A DNA stretch of 64,000 nucleotides, taken from positions 10,364,001 to 10,428,000 of the forward strand of contig NC_053046.1 of assembly GCF_003473485.1 (NCBI RefSeq), given 5' to 3'. Position numbers and translations under genes: made by a program. Below, piece by piece: positions 23,253 to 34,798 of the stretch. The notes under the pieces are model-generated. The model was given only the letters and a program-made list of their open reading frames with translations, was not told where the DNA came from and made no database searches. The stretch is from Medicago truncatula. Its lineage: Eukaryota > Streptophyta > Magnoliopsida > Fabales > Fabaceae. The number at the start of each line of letters is the position of its first letter. The first letter of the stretch is position 1.

Positions 23253-24792
23253 CTAACCAGGAGTTCCACAAAGCCAATCATGTGAGCACAATAATGCTTC
23301 AACATTTTCTGGCAAAAGAACACTTCTATATTTATCTAGTATCCGTCCACCTATACTGAATGAGGACTCTGATGCCACTGTTGTAATAGGAATGCTCAAG
23401 ATATCACGTGCCATCTTAGAAACTTCAGGGTATTTACCTTCATTCACTTTCCAATATTCAAGAACATCTAAGTTGGCATATTGATTATGATCAAGTCTCT
23501 CTTCATCCAAATAAGTTTGTAAATCAGTCTCTTTTCTGGAAGGTCCGCACAATTTACTTTGATAATTACTAAAATCTTCTAATTCACTTGAAGGAATGAT
23601 TGGACTACCTCTAACAGACCTTTGTGAAGATGAAACACTTAGCTCATTAGAGGACAAGAGATATTCTTGAAAAAAAAGTTTCATCTTATCAAGAATCTCA
23701 TTAGCAATTTTCACTCCTCCATCATTACCAAACAGCTTCACATAGCAGTATTCAACAAACTGTAACTTATATCTAGGATCTAAGATGACCGCAAAAGAAA
23801 GAATAACACTGTAACAGCTCCAGTATTTGTCAAATTTGGTCTTCATGCTTTTGGCCATGCAACATATTTGATCTTGATTAACAGATACATCATGATAAAC
23901 ACATGCAACTTCTTTGAGTTTCATTTGAATTCTCCATACAGCACTAAAATAAAGGTTTGCAGTTGGATAATTGCTACCTGAGAATAAAGTTGTGATATCA
24001 TAAAATGGCTTCAAAAACTCATCAATTGTGATATCTAATTAATGTGGGACTAAATGTTAATAATCATAATTCAAGACGTCTATGTAGTTATGAAATAATT
24101 CATCGTATAATTATCGGACATGATTAGCTCAGCTGTACTAAATAAATAGCTTTGCGTGTCAAAAAGGAAAACTTTGTGCTATCATACACATCAGCAAACG
24201 ATGAAATAATTTGGAAAAAGTTGCTATGTGATGAGAAATAATTTGGAAATAATAATTACAAAGCTAAGTGATGTTGATAGTTTGGATAATTGCTACCTGA
24301 GAATAAAGTTGTGATATCATAAAATGGCTTCAAAAACTCAGCAATAGCTTCTGCCTCAATCCACTCGCTATCCGATAAACTCTCAAAATGAGGATCAATG
24401 TCTTGTAGGAGGGAAAATGTGTCCTTTAAACCAATAGTACTATCAAGCATCAAATAACTGGAATTCCACCTAATAGGCATGTCTTGACGAAGTTGCTTAG
24501 AACTTACGTTTGAGAGTTGGTCTAAACAACTTTTGAACTTTAACTTTCTTGCCTCCGAGCCTCTTATATACTTCACGCACAATCTAATCTTATCCAAAGA
24601 ACCTTCAATAACTTTTATACCATCATGAACAATTAGGTTTAACACGTGTGCCCCACATCGAACATGAAAATATGCCCCACCAGCCATAAGAGAAGTTCCA
24701 AATGATGGATGTTTCTTCAAAATATTGACCATTGCATCATTATTAGATGCATTATCCAAAGTAAGTGTGAAGATTTTAAAAATGATAAGCAA
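23253..24792 (-). pseudogene. Broken hAT (RICESLEEPER-like) transposase
   Basis: Two minus-strand blocks, 24792-24256 and 24014-23253, encode the middle and C-terminus of a plant hAT transposase. The first has TLTLDNASNNDAMV (a catalytic-region Asp), FHVRCGAHVLNLIVHDGI, MPIRWNSSYLML and FLKPFYDITTLFSGSNYP. The second has YPTANLYFSAVWRIQMKL, a region of unknown role, and the dimerisation domain LDVLEYWKVNEGKYPEVSKM, TVASESSFSIGGRILD, ALLCSHDWL. The BED zinc finger and the first catalytic Asp are absent. The two blocks are separated by 260 bp of unrelated sequence lying between two perfect 59-bp copies (23963-24021 and 24282-24340) of the FLKPFYDITTLFSGSNYP-coding region. No functional protein can be made. 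Confidence 0.9.
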
Positions 24793-25976
24793 ATTTTAAC
24801 TATAAAACACTACAGATATTTAACAACTTGTATCATAAAACACATCAATTAACCAAAAAGAATATATATTAGGGCATACATGATACACTACATGATACCA
24901 AAAGAATATGTAAATTCACACTACATGATACACAATTGAGATTAAACTATCCTAATTATAGTGCAAAGATTTTCCCTCATCAATGCAATTATAAACTAAA
25001 CAGCCATAGATTGATGATTTATCGAAGTTAATCACTTTTACATGGTTAAGTAAAAAATAAATGGCAAAAGGTCTAACCAAACATGCTATTAACTTGGAGA
25101 AATCCTAACTTGGTTCATAGTTAATTCTCTCAAAACTTATGCAACTTCACCAAGCTATTAACATGTACAATGGCAAAAAAAAGTGAGTGAATACCCAACA
25201 AAAAAATATCATCAGAAAATCTAGGACAAAAACGTTGTCTACAGAGGTTGTAGCAAAAACTATGACAACAATCATCAGAAAATCTTCAAACGTTGTCAAA
25301 CAAACAACTATGAAAACACTACAAAATCAACTAAGAAAACACAAACAACAACAATCTCAGATAACCTAATTCAGAAAACGCAACAAAATCACATTACAAT
25401 ATAATAGAGACTCACAAAGGCATAGAAGAATCGATTTCAGATTTGAAGAGGAAGAATCGAATCGTCGTCGGAATTTGAATCAATAGGAAGTAGGAACAGA
25501 AGAATCGATTTCAGATTTGAAGAGGAAGAATCGAATCGCTGACAATTGCTACATATGTTCACAACGAATTTCAGATTTCAAGAGAAATTTGGAGAAGAAA
25601 TTAGGGTTCAATTTTTAATTTGGGGAAGAAATTAGGGTTCAGTTTTATTTGGGGAAGAAATAAGCTATTGTTTTTTTTTTTTGGTTACAAATAAGCTATT
25701 CACTATCTAGCTTTTAATTTTTTTAATTGTTTCTTTTTTTTGTTTTAATTTGTTATTTTTTTATTCAAATGATCCATTGGATAAAAAATAAACAATAAAA
25801 AATGATCCATTGGATCTTTAAAATCAATTGGATGGACTAGATCCATCCATATTGTTTAATGGATGGATTGGATACAATCCATTAAAAATAAAAAATGTTT
25901 TATGGATGGATTGGATGGATTTTGTAGTGGATGGATCGGATGGATATGGATTTCATGGATCTAATTGCCACCCCTA
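24793..25976. other. hAT 5' region: lost N-terminus and leader
   Basis: 24793-25400 is AT-rich and shows no BED-type zinc finger on either strand. 25427-25640 reads on the minus strand as a pyrimidine-rich leader with two near-identical blocks (GATTCGATTCTTCCTCTTCA) and two ACCCTAATTTCTTC copies, probably the transposase 5'UTR. 25780-25976 is the GGATGGAT-rich subterminal region. Confidence 0.5.
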
Positions 25977-25984
25977 GTTTGTCA

Positions 25985-26810
25985 TATGTTGTTGCTTTGA
26001 ACACACTTGTCATTGATGCAAGGATTAACGAGCCAGTCGAACAGATATTGCGGGTAGGGTTTCAACGTCATCCCACAATTTCTCATTTTTGCGCTTCCAA
26101 ATGCACCACATTGTCATAACAAACATATGTCGGCTATCATGGGACAACAATTTGATCAATTGAAGAAAAAAGATCGACAAAACCATAAGCTATTTCCAAT
26201 TTATCATGGATAAAATTCCACAGTCTCGCTTCAACTCATAATACCTCCTCCACCTTATTGCATCCAAATAACACATGGCAATCATTTTTATAAGATCCCT
26301 CACAATGAACACACCGAACTGTGCATTGAACTCCTCTGGTGCAAAGTCTTTCCCTAGTGGGGAGGCAACCTCGTGCTACGCACCACAAGAACACTTTGGC
26401 TTTTTTGAGGAATTTTCATGTTCCATATTTTCATCCAGCTACTAGGGACTCTCAGACCATGATTATCCATTAAGCTTTTTGTGATATAATGGTATGCAAA
26501 CCTTACATGGTGCTCTCCATGTGATGTAAATTTCCAAGAAAATTTATCTTCGCCCATATCCTTAAAAACTAACATAGTCAAAATTTAATTTGCCACTTGA
26601 GGATTAAAGTAGAAATTAGCTGAATCAACTTTTCATTTTCTAGTGGTACTATCTATTAACTCTTCAACCTTCATATTATCCACATCGTTTTGCAAAGTGT
26701 TTGGGATGTAATTGCTCACGTGACCTCTAATCCGTGTATCCTTCCACATTTTGATTTTTTAACCATCATTTATTCTCCATCTGATGCCTCCCTTAGCTAC
26801 TACTCCCTCC
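25985..26810 (-). pseudogene. LINE-type remnant, 5' part (zf-RVT region)
   Basis: Minus-strand reading gives EDKFSWKFTSHGEHHVRFAY, VPSSWMKIWNMKIPQKSQ and VQCTVRCVHCEG followed by CHVLFGCNKVEEV. This is the zinc-binding segment that follows the polymerase in plant LINE-type elements. Stops and frameshifts are present. It continues into 21436-21000 across the hAT insertion. Confidence 0.75.
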
Positions 26811-27754
26811 GTCCCAAATTGTATGTCATTTTAGAAAAAATATTTGTCCCAAATTATATGTCGCTTTACAATATTAATAAAAAATTAATGTTACTTTTCC
26901 TATTATATCCTTAACTATTTATTACTCTCTCTTCTTTCAATTCCTTCATTTATCTTTCCCCATATCATTTATTGAGGATAATTTTGTAAAATAACTCATA
27001 ATATCTCTTTCCCACACAATATTAATTACATTTCTTAATATGTAGAGGTGTCAAATGGGCCGGCCCGGCCCAGCCCGGCCCAAGCCCGAGAGGCCCGACT
27101 ATAGAAATGGGCCAGCCCGGCCCGGCCTGTTTATGATTGGGCCGTGAAATCTAGAGCCCGGCCCGGCCGAGGTGGGCCATGGGCCAGCCCGGCCTGGCCC
27201 GTTTATGTTTTATTTTTAAATTTTATTCACTTTTTTTTATATATTTTCTTATGTATTAGTTACTCACCATTATTTTTTTGCTAAAATATGATTGGATGGA
27301 CATAAAAATATAAATAATTTTTACATTAACATTGAATAATAATTAAACTCAAGATTATTCTTTCAATTAAATCAAATTAATAATTTATAAACTTTAAAAT
27401 TTTAAAACTGTAAGCTAAATTCATCCATATTTATTAAGTTTATTTATTTAAATATTTTTTTGTTAATAAATTTTAAATTAGTTGATAATTTTTTAAAAAA
27501 ATATGTTGTTTTTTAACAAAAATAAAATAAAATATGGGCCAATGGGCCGGCCCAAAGCCCGACCCAACTTTTGTCTGGCCCAAATGAGCTTGGGCCGAAA
27601 AAGCCCGAGCACATTTTCTGGTTAGTTTTTTAGGCCCGGCCCGGCCCAAAAATATGGGCCAATGGGCCGCCCCATGAGCCCGGCCCATTTTTGACAGCTC
27701 TATTAATATGTGTGAAATTCCCAAAACGTCATACAATTTAGGACGGAGGGAGTA
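26811..27754. mobile_element. Stowaway-like MITE split by a hAT-type MITE
   Basis: Outer ends CTCCCTCCGTCCCAAATTGT (26813) and the complementary end at 27752 lie next to TA on both sides. The interior would be about 270 bp without the nested element at 27043-27702. The halves on either side of the insertion still read continuously once the 8-bp duplication is removed. Confidence 0.88.
27043..27702. mobile_element. GC-rich hAT-type MITE nested in Stowaway element
   Basis: 660 bp, ends TAGAGGTGTCAAATGGGCCG and the complement of TAGAGCTGTCAAAAATGGGC. Exact 8-bp duplication TTAATATG at 27035-27042 and 27703-27710. Both ends are packed with GGCCCGGCCC repeats that stand out from the AT-rich context. 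Confidence 0.93.
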
Positions 27755-28893
27755 TATGTGAAACATGGATACTACGCCAGATGAAACTTGGGTTATGTCC
27801 CAATTTCATATAATAATCTTTAAATTATTAAATATCAAAATTATTTTTATTTTAATTCGTAACAAATAGATATCAAAAGTTTTTCCTCAAATCTATCTTT
27901 TTTTTCAAAAACAAATAGATAACGCATGAATTAGTTACAAAAAATGACAATGATTTTTTTTTTTAAGAAACACTTCCGTTTTTTTTTCTTTTTGAACGAA
28001 TTTTGGACAATGAACAAAACAAAAATTGAAAATTTTGTCTTTACTGAACTTAAAACATAATCATTTTCATCCACATTAAAATTTGTTTAAAATTTTTTAA
28101 ATAATTTTTTGTCCACCAAACATTGGATAAAATAAAGAGTACGATCTTTCACAACCAATTTTTAATAACTTTTTATAACAACCACTTTTTCATCTTTTTA
28201 TTTGACGGAAACTATTAAGAGAAAGAAGAAAAGAAAGAATACAATTATAGTTTTTTGTAATGTAATTTAGAAGTGAGGAAATAATGAAAGAATGATTAAA
28301 ATAAATTATTTAAATAAGAGAGAATGGTCGGTTAAGAGACATAAAAACAATGTGTGAGTTTAGTTCAATTGACATGGACAATACATAATATGCAAAGTCC
28401 AGTGTTCAAAGCCTACCACCACAAAAAAATGAATAATGATATTTGTACATTCATTTAATGACAACTTTGGTGACAACATTGTAGAGAGAATAATAACATC
28501 ATGTAAATATGAAAGAGAAAATTATCAAAAAATTATCTTCAAATAATTGTACAAATATTTTAAAAAAAAAATAAAAAATAGAAACAATGTCACTTAAAAC
28601 TATGTCAGCTAAGTACTATCCAACATGATTCCAAAATGTTCCTGTCTCTTTTGACATCAAACTCACCCCGAGAATCTAACACCCAGACAACCCATACGCA
28701 ACATGTTTCGGGTCGGATCAACCCGAACTAAATCCAACCGTTCATGTCACTTTCCACCGAATCATCATCATCATTATCATCTACCATCTTTAACCGTTTC
28801 GTTCCGATTCCACAACCGTCATTCAAATTCCGGCCACCGTAGTATTCTCTCTTCCGTTTTCTAACCACCTTTGATTTCCTTTCTAGTATTTCC
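27755..28893. other. Intergenic upstream of the F-box gene
   Basis: AT-rich. 28349-28427 resembles a short SINE (GAGTTTAGTTCAATTGACAT, then GTGTTCAAAGCC, then A-run) without a clear target duplication. 28730-28890 is C/T-rich and probably holds the promoter and 5'UTR of the gene that follows. No certain TATA box. Confidence 0.4.
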
Positions 28894-28905
28894 ATGACAC
28901 CATGA
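28894..28905 (+). promoter_or_regulatory. Three-codon uORF overlapping the SKIP31 start (ATGA)
   Basis: ATG ACA CCA TGA occupies 28894-28905 and its stop shares bases with the main ATG at 28902-28904. The first ATG cannot be the gene start because it terminates after three codons, whereas the second opens the conserved acidic N-terminus. Confidence 0.8.
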
Positions 28906-31900
28906 CCTTTTCAGACGACGAAGACGAAAATCTAGCTCAATTTCTCGAATCAGAAGTCCTCTCCGAGGTCTCTGACAAGGTATTCCAATTATTCACAATT
29001 AATTTTCATTTGTTATTCTTAATTTATAATTTGATACTGTTAGATTATAGATTAGGGTTTTGATTTGGGATCCAGAAAAAAAAAATCTTGCTTTATTTGT
29101 TGGTTTATTAGAAATTATGGCTTAGCCTATGTTTCAATTGATTCTGGTGGTGTTAAATTGATTCTCACATCGTTGTTTGCTTTTGAGTCTAAACGTGATT
29201 TTTATAATGAAATTTATTGTTCAACTTACTTTCGTGTAAATGTATCCAAACATAAACCAGTTTACATTCAACTCATTTTTACAAAATTAATTCATTTAAA
29301 ATCAATTTTTGTCACAGTAGAACCAAACATCCACTAATCGGTTTATTTTGCATGACTGTTATTGCAGGAAGAGGTAAATGTAGAGGAACCTAAAGCGAAG
29401 AGAAAACGCACAGACGAGGTTGATAGTAGTAAACAGAGCACCATACAGTGTTCTGGTTCATCATCTAAGCCTAAGAACTATGGTGCCAATAATGCCATGG
29501 TACCGAGAAGGATTGAAACTGGTTTTTTCAGCAAAGTTCCACCAGAACTTTTCCATCATATCCTTAAATTTTTGTCGTCTGAGGTTACCTCTTTGCCCTG
29601 GTTTTGTGGATTTTGTTTTCAATATATATTTTTTAAATAGAGAGAAATCCTTTAATTGTGGCTTTCTATATGCATGTTCGAATTCACTTTTGGGGGTTAT
29701 TGATTAGAATTGAATTTTTCTCTAGAATTGATTATAACTTGAAGTTAGGATTTGTAGCTTTTGCCTCCATGATAATGCTCCTCTAAAGTTAGCAATTCAC
29801 TTTAGAGCGTAGAGCGAGTAATATCATATGTTGATAAACAAATCAATGGTTGATATTATATACACATGAATACCAAATCATGAATGGTTACAATATCAAC
29901 CATTTATTTTCTTACTTTACTAACTACTCACTTTAGAGGAGCCAAATTGTTGCCTCCAAATGTGATTTCTAGTCTCAAATTTATTGTTAGACTCAGTTTC
30001 GTGTCAATATAGAATCAAACACAAACTATGTAGATCAAGTTTGCTGTCTTGTGACTGTCTTGGTATATTAATCGACTGACTATAGTTTTTTGATGGGTGC
30101 AGGACCTTATTTCTTGTTCTTTAGTCTGTAGTTTTCTAAGTTGTGCTGCATCTGATGAAGCGTTGTGGCGTCGCTTGTAAGTACACTTTTTTTCCTTACA
30201 TTTTCAAGTTTTGTTGATAATTGTTGGATATTCAGCATAGAATAGTTTGATTTGGGAATTTGGATCTGTGTCAATTAGCTAGTGTTGAAGCTCTAGTTGA
30301 CGCATGAGTGCCTGTCCTGTTTAAAGTAGAAGCTGTTGCTTGCCTCTTATCAGCTTGGCTTTGAGGAGTGGGTTCAACTCTACTTTATTAATTCATTTTG
30401 CTTTTATTTTCTTATTTATTATGTTGTTTACTATTAAAAATGCGTGAACCATGTTTGTGCTTATTGCCATGGCTAAATTTGTTCAGGTATTGTATGCGAT
30501 GGGGCCTTCTTCCCCCGACGAGGAAGATAAGGGACTGCCCATGGAAAAAGCTATACATTCAGGTACTAGCACATTTTTGCATTTCTATTTTATTTTGGAT
30601 ACTTCATTATTCTTTTTAGAGTAAGCATCCATGGATTGGTGATTTGTGGTTGAGCAATTTGATGACATTAACTGAAATACTTAACTCAGGATGTTAACCT
30701 TATTTTATCTTTATTCTCCTATAAACTGAATTTTGAGTTATTATTATTCAGACCTTGATTTGTTAATTTGTGTGGATCTTATGTTATATGATTATGCAGC
30801 GTGATGAAAATGACATGGTTGAACTTGTCACAAGCTGCCAAAATGAGTTTAAGGAATACTATATTCAAATGCAAGCAGCTAAGAGAAGTCAAGCACCTCA
30901 TCCTTCACAGGTAGTGTGAGAAACCACTGAAAAATGGAACTGTATATTGATATATTGAGATCTTTCCAGCAATCATAGAAATTTGAACTGCTTATTTGCT
31001 TTTACTTCCTCGAAGTGGGGTTTAGATAAAGCGATAGAGCTGAAGCTTATATAGTAATGCTTATTTGCTTTTGCTCCTAGAGTCATAGTGGAATGGGGGC
31101 TTGGGATTTCGTAACATTTATCCTATGTTGTTGTTCTCTATATCTCTTTTAATCTAAATATTTCACAACTCTATAAAAGTAGATGTCTCTTAACAATTTG
31201 CCATTTTCTCTCTATTTTCTGCATGTGAAGTTGAAGGATGATAGCATAATTCTCGACAAAACCTTAGCTGATCAAGTCTCATCATGGAAAAGTAGCAGGG
31301 GCCTCAGTGATACAGTGGTGAATGACCATGCTTGTTCTGGGAAGACATGCTCGTACTACCAAATTGGAGATGTTTTTATTTGTGAGAAGACTGGACAAGT
31401 TCATGGTGAGAAACTTCATCTGTATGCTAGTTAGATGACATTTTTTAACATTGAATTTTAAATCCTTTGGTCTGCTTAGAACTTATAATGTGTTTTTTCA
31501 ATTAACTGATTTGAGATTTTTTTTTTAGTTTGCGATGAAACTTGTAAAGAAGTGGTTATGGATCCCGAGGATGAGCTTTTGGTCTGTACAATATCAGGGC
31601 ACTGTTTTGATAGATTATTATCGCCATCTGAAATGGAGCCCGACTCTGTAAGTCTTAATGTCTTTTAACATAATTTTTGCAATTCTTTTAAATTGTTTTA
31701 CGAGTTAGGTTGATACACATGCGTGCATGTTAATCTTGTGAGGAAATTATCTCTTATAATCTCGAGAATATTAAGCTTATTTATCAGAATTAAGTTGATC
31801 ACATCATTTAAAGCAGATACATATCTGCTTTTAAAAAAATATTCATCTTTATATATAGCTTTCTTCCTTTGTTTTACAATTATAGCTTTTCTTCCTGATG

Positions 31901-32158
31901 GTTTCTCATTCATTTGAAATTTCTGGAGCAGCAGCAAGGTGTTGCAGCTGATGAGGAAGAACCATTTATGGGATCTGGCCGTTTTGGTAAACTCATCTCG
32001 ACTGGCTCTTGATCATTTTGTTTTTAGAATTAGTTTTGCACTGTTCTTCGTGCATTTCAATAAGACACCTCTGTTCAATTTTAACAGCGCGAGCTTATTT
32101 GCTGGGATACAATTGTGCTGATGAAAAGGAGCTTGAAGATACTTTGAGGTATTGCTGA
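28902..32158 (+). CDS. SKIP31: F-box protein, SKIP31-like
   Basis: Nine coding exons: 28902-28979, 29368-29583, 30103-30176, 30487-30562, 30800-30910, 31231-31405, 31529-31647, 31932-31986 and 32088-32158 (TGA). All junctions are GT-AG with consistent phase, giving 324 aa. The N-terminus is acidic ([20 protein letters not shown]), followed by a basic KAKRKR at 35-40 that could be a nuclear signal. The F-box spans about 79-123 ([20 protein letters not shown], then DLISCSLVC and DEALWRRL). The C-terminal half is Cys-rich ([46 protein letters not shown]) and ends [20 protein letters not shown]. This matches the SKP1-interacting partner 31 type of F-box protein, a substrate adaptor of SCF ubiquitin ligases; the substrate is unknown. 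Exon 8 has a CAGCAG double acceptor (31932 or 31935). An alternative last exon is possible (32956-32983). Confidence 0.9.
29777..29942. mobile_element. Small MITE in SKIP31 intron 2
   Basis: 166 bp with perfect 13-bp inverted ends GCTCCTCTAAAGT / ACTTTAGAGGAGC. The interior shares GTTGATAAACAAAT and GGTTACAATATCAAC with a partner at about 38832-38965. Confidence 0.65.
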
Positions 32159-33250
32159 TCCCCATTTAGCTCGTCTGGGAGTGGATTGTCTCATGCCTTT
32201 TGGTTTTGTCCTTTTGTCATTGTAATAATAAGACAAAATCATGTAGCCGACCCCATTCAATGAGATAAGACGTGATTATTGTTGCTGTTGTTGTAATAAG
32301 TCGTATGCTTTATGCTAATAGTGGTGCTTTAATATGGAGTATGTAGTTGTATTGTATCAAGTAGAAGAACTTTTCTTTTAACATTAATGCAATCACTGAT
32401 CCTTTATGATTTATGTGCAATTCTAACTTGGGTACAACCCAAGTTAAATTTAATTGGGCACACAAATGAAAAAAAAATTAAAAGTAGAATTAAATGATGT
32501 GACTTAAATCATTTCTCTTTTAATTTTTATACATTTGTGTGTGCGTGCGTCCAAATAAATTTGATTTGTGGTTGTGTTCAAGCAAGAATTGCTCGACCTA
32601 CGCATTGAATTTTTTTCCAAGGAAGTAGGTCATATAATAACTTATTAAAACAATTTTTGGTAAGAAAGTTCAATAACAGACTAATAAAAGTTGATGTAGG
32701 CTGTGTTTGTCAAGACAATTTTGAGCTTATAAATTTCCTTATATGTTTTACCAAATAGAACTATAGTACCATACTTACAAGGGTTAGTAAGTGTATCTTG
32801 TAATATTAGTGACTTTTGGTTTTCTTCCTGTAAAAAAAAAAATTATTTAGATTTCAACTCTGTAATATGAAGATCCTTTGGTTTTCAAGTGTCGTAGTAG
32901 TTGATTGTGTAAATAAGCTTATGTGAGAGTTGGCTTTTTATGGATGATTTGGCAGATTTCATCCTATGTGGAATGTGCAATAGTGGTCCATGTGGAATTT
33001 AAAATAAATAAATTTATCTAAATTTATGTTTGTATTAATCTCCTTTATTTCATTAAAATAGAAAGGGGAAATAAATGAAATTAGGGTTTATATTCTTTTC
33101 TTCTTCCTCATTCTCATGTCCCTTCTTTGACGAACCCCGATGGAATACTTCCACCTAACTCAGTGAAATCAAATTCACTAAGCTCTCCATATTATAAAGC
33201 TCTTGAGAAGTATTGTTCCTTTACTTGTTGTTTCTCGGTTTGTTCTTTTA
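32159..33250. other. 3' flank of SKIP31
   Basis: Contains a possible extra last exon of the F-box gene at 32956-32983 (see findings). The remainder is AT-rich without coding signal. Confidence 0.35.
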
Positions 33251-34433
33251 GGCTTTGTTTGCGAGTTTTGAGGGGAAGGAAAGGAAAGGCTAAGGAGGGG
33301 AAGGGAAGGAAAGGGAGGGAAGGGAGAAAGGAGGGAAAACTTTCCCCTTGTTTGGGAGTTAAAAAGCCAATAAGGAAAGGAGATGGAGGATGTTATAATT
33401 TTACTATTTTACCCTTTTTCCTCTTAAAATCAATACATTGTTATACTTCGTAATTTAACTTAATTTATTCAAAACAACTTATCGCATGAAAAATAAATTA
33501 TTAAGATCTATTTTTAAAAAACAACTTATTCAAAACAACTTATTTATAAAAAATAAAAAGCTTATTACAATCACTTTTTAAAAACAACTTACTTATACAA
33601 AACAACTTATTACGACATCTTTTTAAAAAATAGCTTATCTTATGAAAAACAAATTATTACGATCTTTTTTAAAAAACAACTTATTCAAAATAGCTTATTT
33701 ATACAAAACAGCTTATTATGACCTCTTTTCAGAATAACAGCTTAATACAATATCTTTTTCAAAAACAACTTATCCAAAACAGTTTATGTATACAAAACAA
33801 CTTATTACGATCTCTTTTAAAAAAAAAAACTTGTTCAAAACAACTTATTACAATCTCTTTTTCAAAAACAACTTATTCAAAACAGTTTATTTATGCAAAA
33901 CAGCTTAATACGATCTCTTTTTCAAAAACAGCTTATTCAAAACAGCTTATTTATACAAGACAACTTATTACGACCTCATTTTCAAAAACCGCTTATTCAA
34001 AACAACTTATTTATACAAAACAGCTTATTATGACCTCATTTTCAAAAACAACTTATTCAAAACAGCTTATTTATGCAAAACAGCTTAATACGATCTCTTT
34101 TTTAAAAACAGCTTATTCAAAACAGCTTATTTTTATAAAAACAGCTTATTACGACCTCATTTTCAAAAACCACTTATTCAAAACAACTTATTTATACAAA
34201 ACAGCTTATTACGATCTCTTTTTCAAAAACAGCTTATTTATGCAAAACAACTTAATACGATCTCTTTTTCAAAAACAACTTATTCAAAACAGCTTATTTA
34301 TACAAAAATAACTTATTACGACTCCATAAGCCTTTCCTTCCCTTCCCTTCCCCTCCAAAATCCAAGGGTTACCACTCCATAAGCCTTTCCTTCCCTTCCC
34401 TTCCCCTCCAAAATCCAACTCGCAAACAAAGCC
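33251..34433. mobile_element. Inverted-repeat element filled with minisatellite
   Basis: Ends GGCTTTGTTTGCGAGTT (33251) and its complement AACTCGCAAACAAAGCC (ending 34433). Next to the ends lie purine-rich GGGAAGGAAAGG stretches on the left and their CCTTCCCTTCCC complements on the right; the right block is duplicated (about 34324-34364 and 34376-34416). The centre, 33465-34320, is the same 55-65-bp minisatellite found in the hAT element. No clear target duplication was found. Confidence 0.75.
33465..34320. repeat. Minisatellite array, about 14 units
   Basis: Imperfect units of about 57-63 bp with the parts CAAAACAGCTTATTTATACA, AAACAGCTTATTACGATCTC and TTTTTCAAAAACAGCTTATT. A 197-codon open frame runs through it only because the unit is free of stops in that frame. 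Confidence 0.9.
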
Positions 34434-34798
34434 TTTGTGGTTGTTTATTCTTTTCCAGCAATGATTTGAGTTTGTTGTTGGGACTGAAATGAATATATTG
34501 TTGATCTTGGATACAAGATAATTATTTTTTAAAAGAGACGTCTGGATAGAAAAAAAGTCATCAAAGATAAAACGTTGAAAGGTTGACAATTTTTGACCCT
34601 CTTTCTAATTGTTTGGTGTCAATTATATTCTTTTCTGGTAGACTTTCAGGAACAACTCCTATGAAACACCAACACAATGTTTATCTATTTATTTTTCATT
34701 ACATTATTTATTTTATCATTGATCTTATTAATTTTTCTTTTTATTTTAATTTTTAGGTGAAAAATTGGGTGCGTGTAAGTAATTTTTTCTCACCATTT

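Larger units (their letters stand above)
21437..25984 (-). mobile_element. 4.5-kb hAT element with exact 8-bp target duplication
   Basis: The element proper is 21445-25976 (4532 bp). It begins CAGGGGTGGCAA and ends with the complement of TAGGGGTGGCAA, a typical C/T-mismatched hAT terminus. GTTTGTCA occurs on both sides (21437-21444 and 25977-25984). Subterminal regions are full of short GGATGGAT direct and inverted repeats, as in other hAT elements. The interior carries a minisatellite (21735-22230), a broken minus-strand transposase (23253-24792) and a probable 5' leader with duplicated 40-bp blocks (about 25427-25540). Because the transposase is truncated and interrupted, the copy could only have moved in trans after those changes, or the damage occurred after insertion. 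Confidence 0.93.

Noticed and set aside
25187..25369. Lys/Gln/Thr-rich 60-codon ORF on the plus strand within the hAT element
   Set aside because: Low-complexity A-rich sequence in the leader region, opposite strand to the transposase, no homology features.
33718..34311. 197-codon open frame that looks like a repetitive protein
   Set aside because: It is the minisatellite read in a stop-free frame; other frames of the same array are similarly open and there is no conserved domain or start context.
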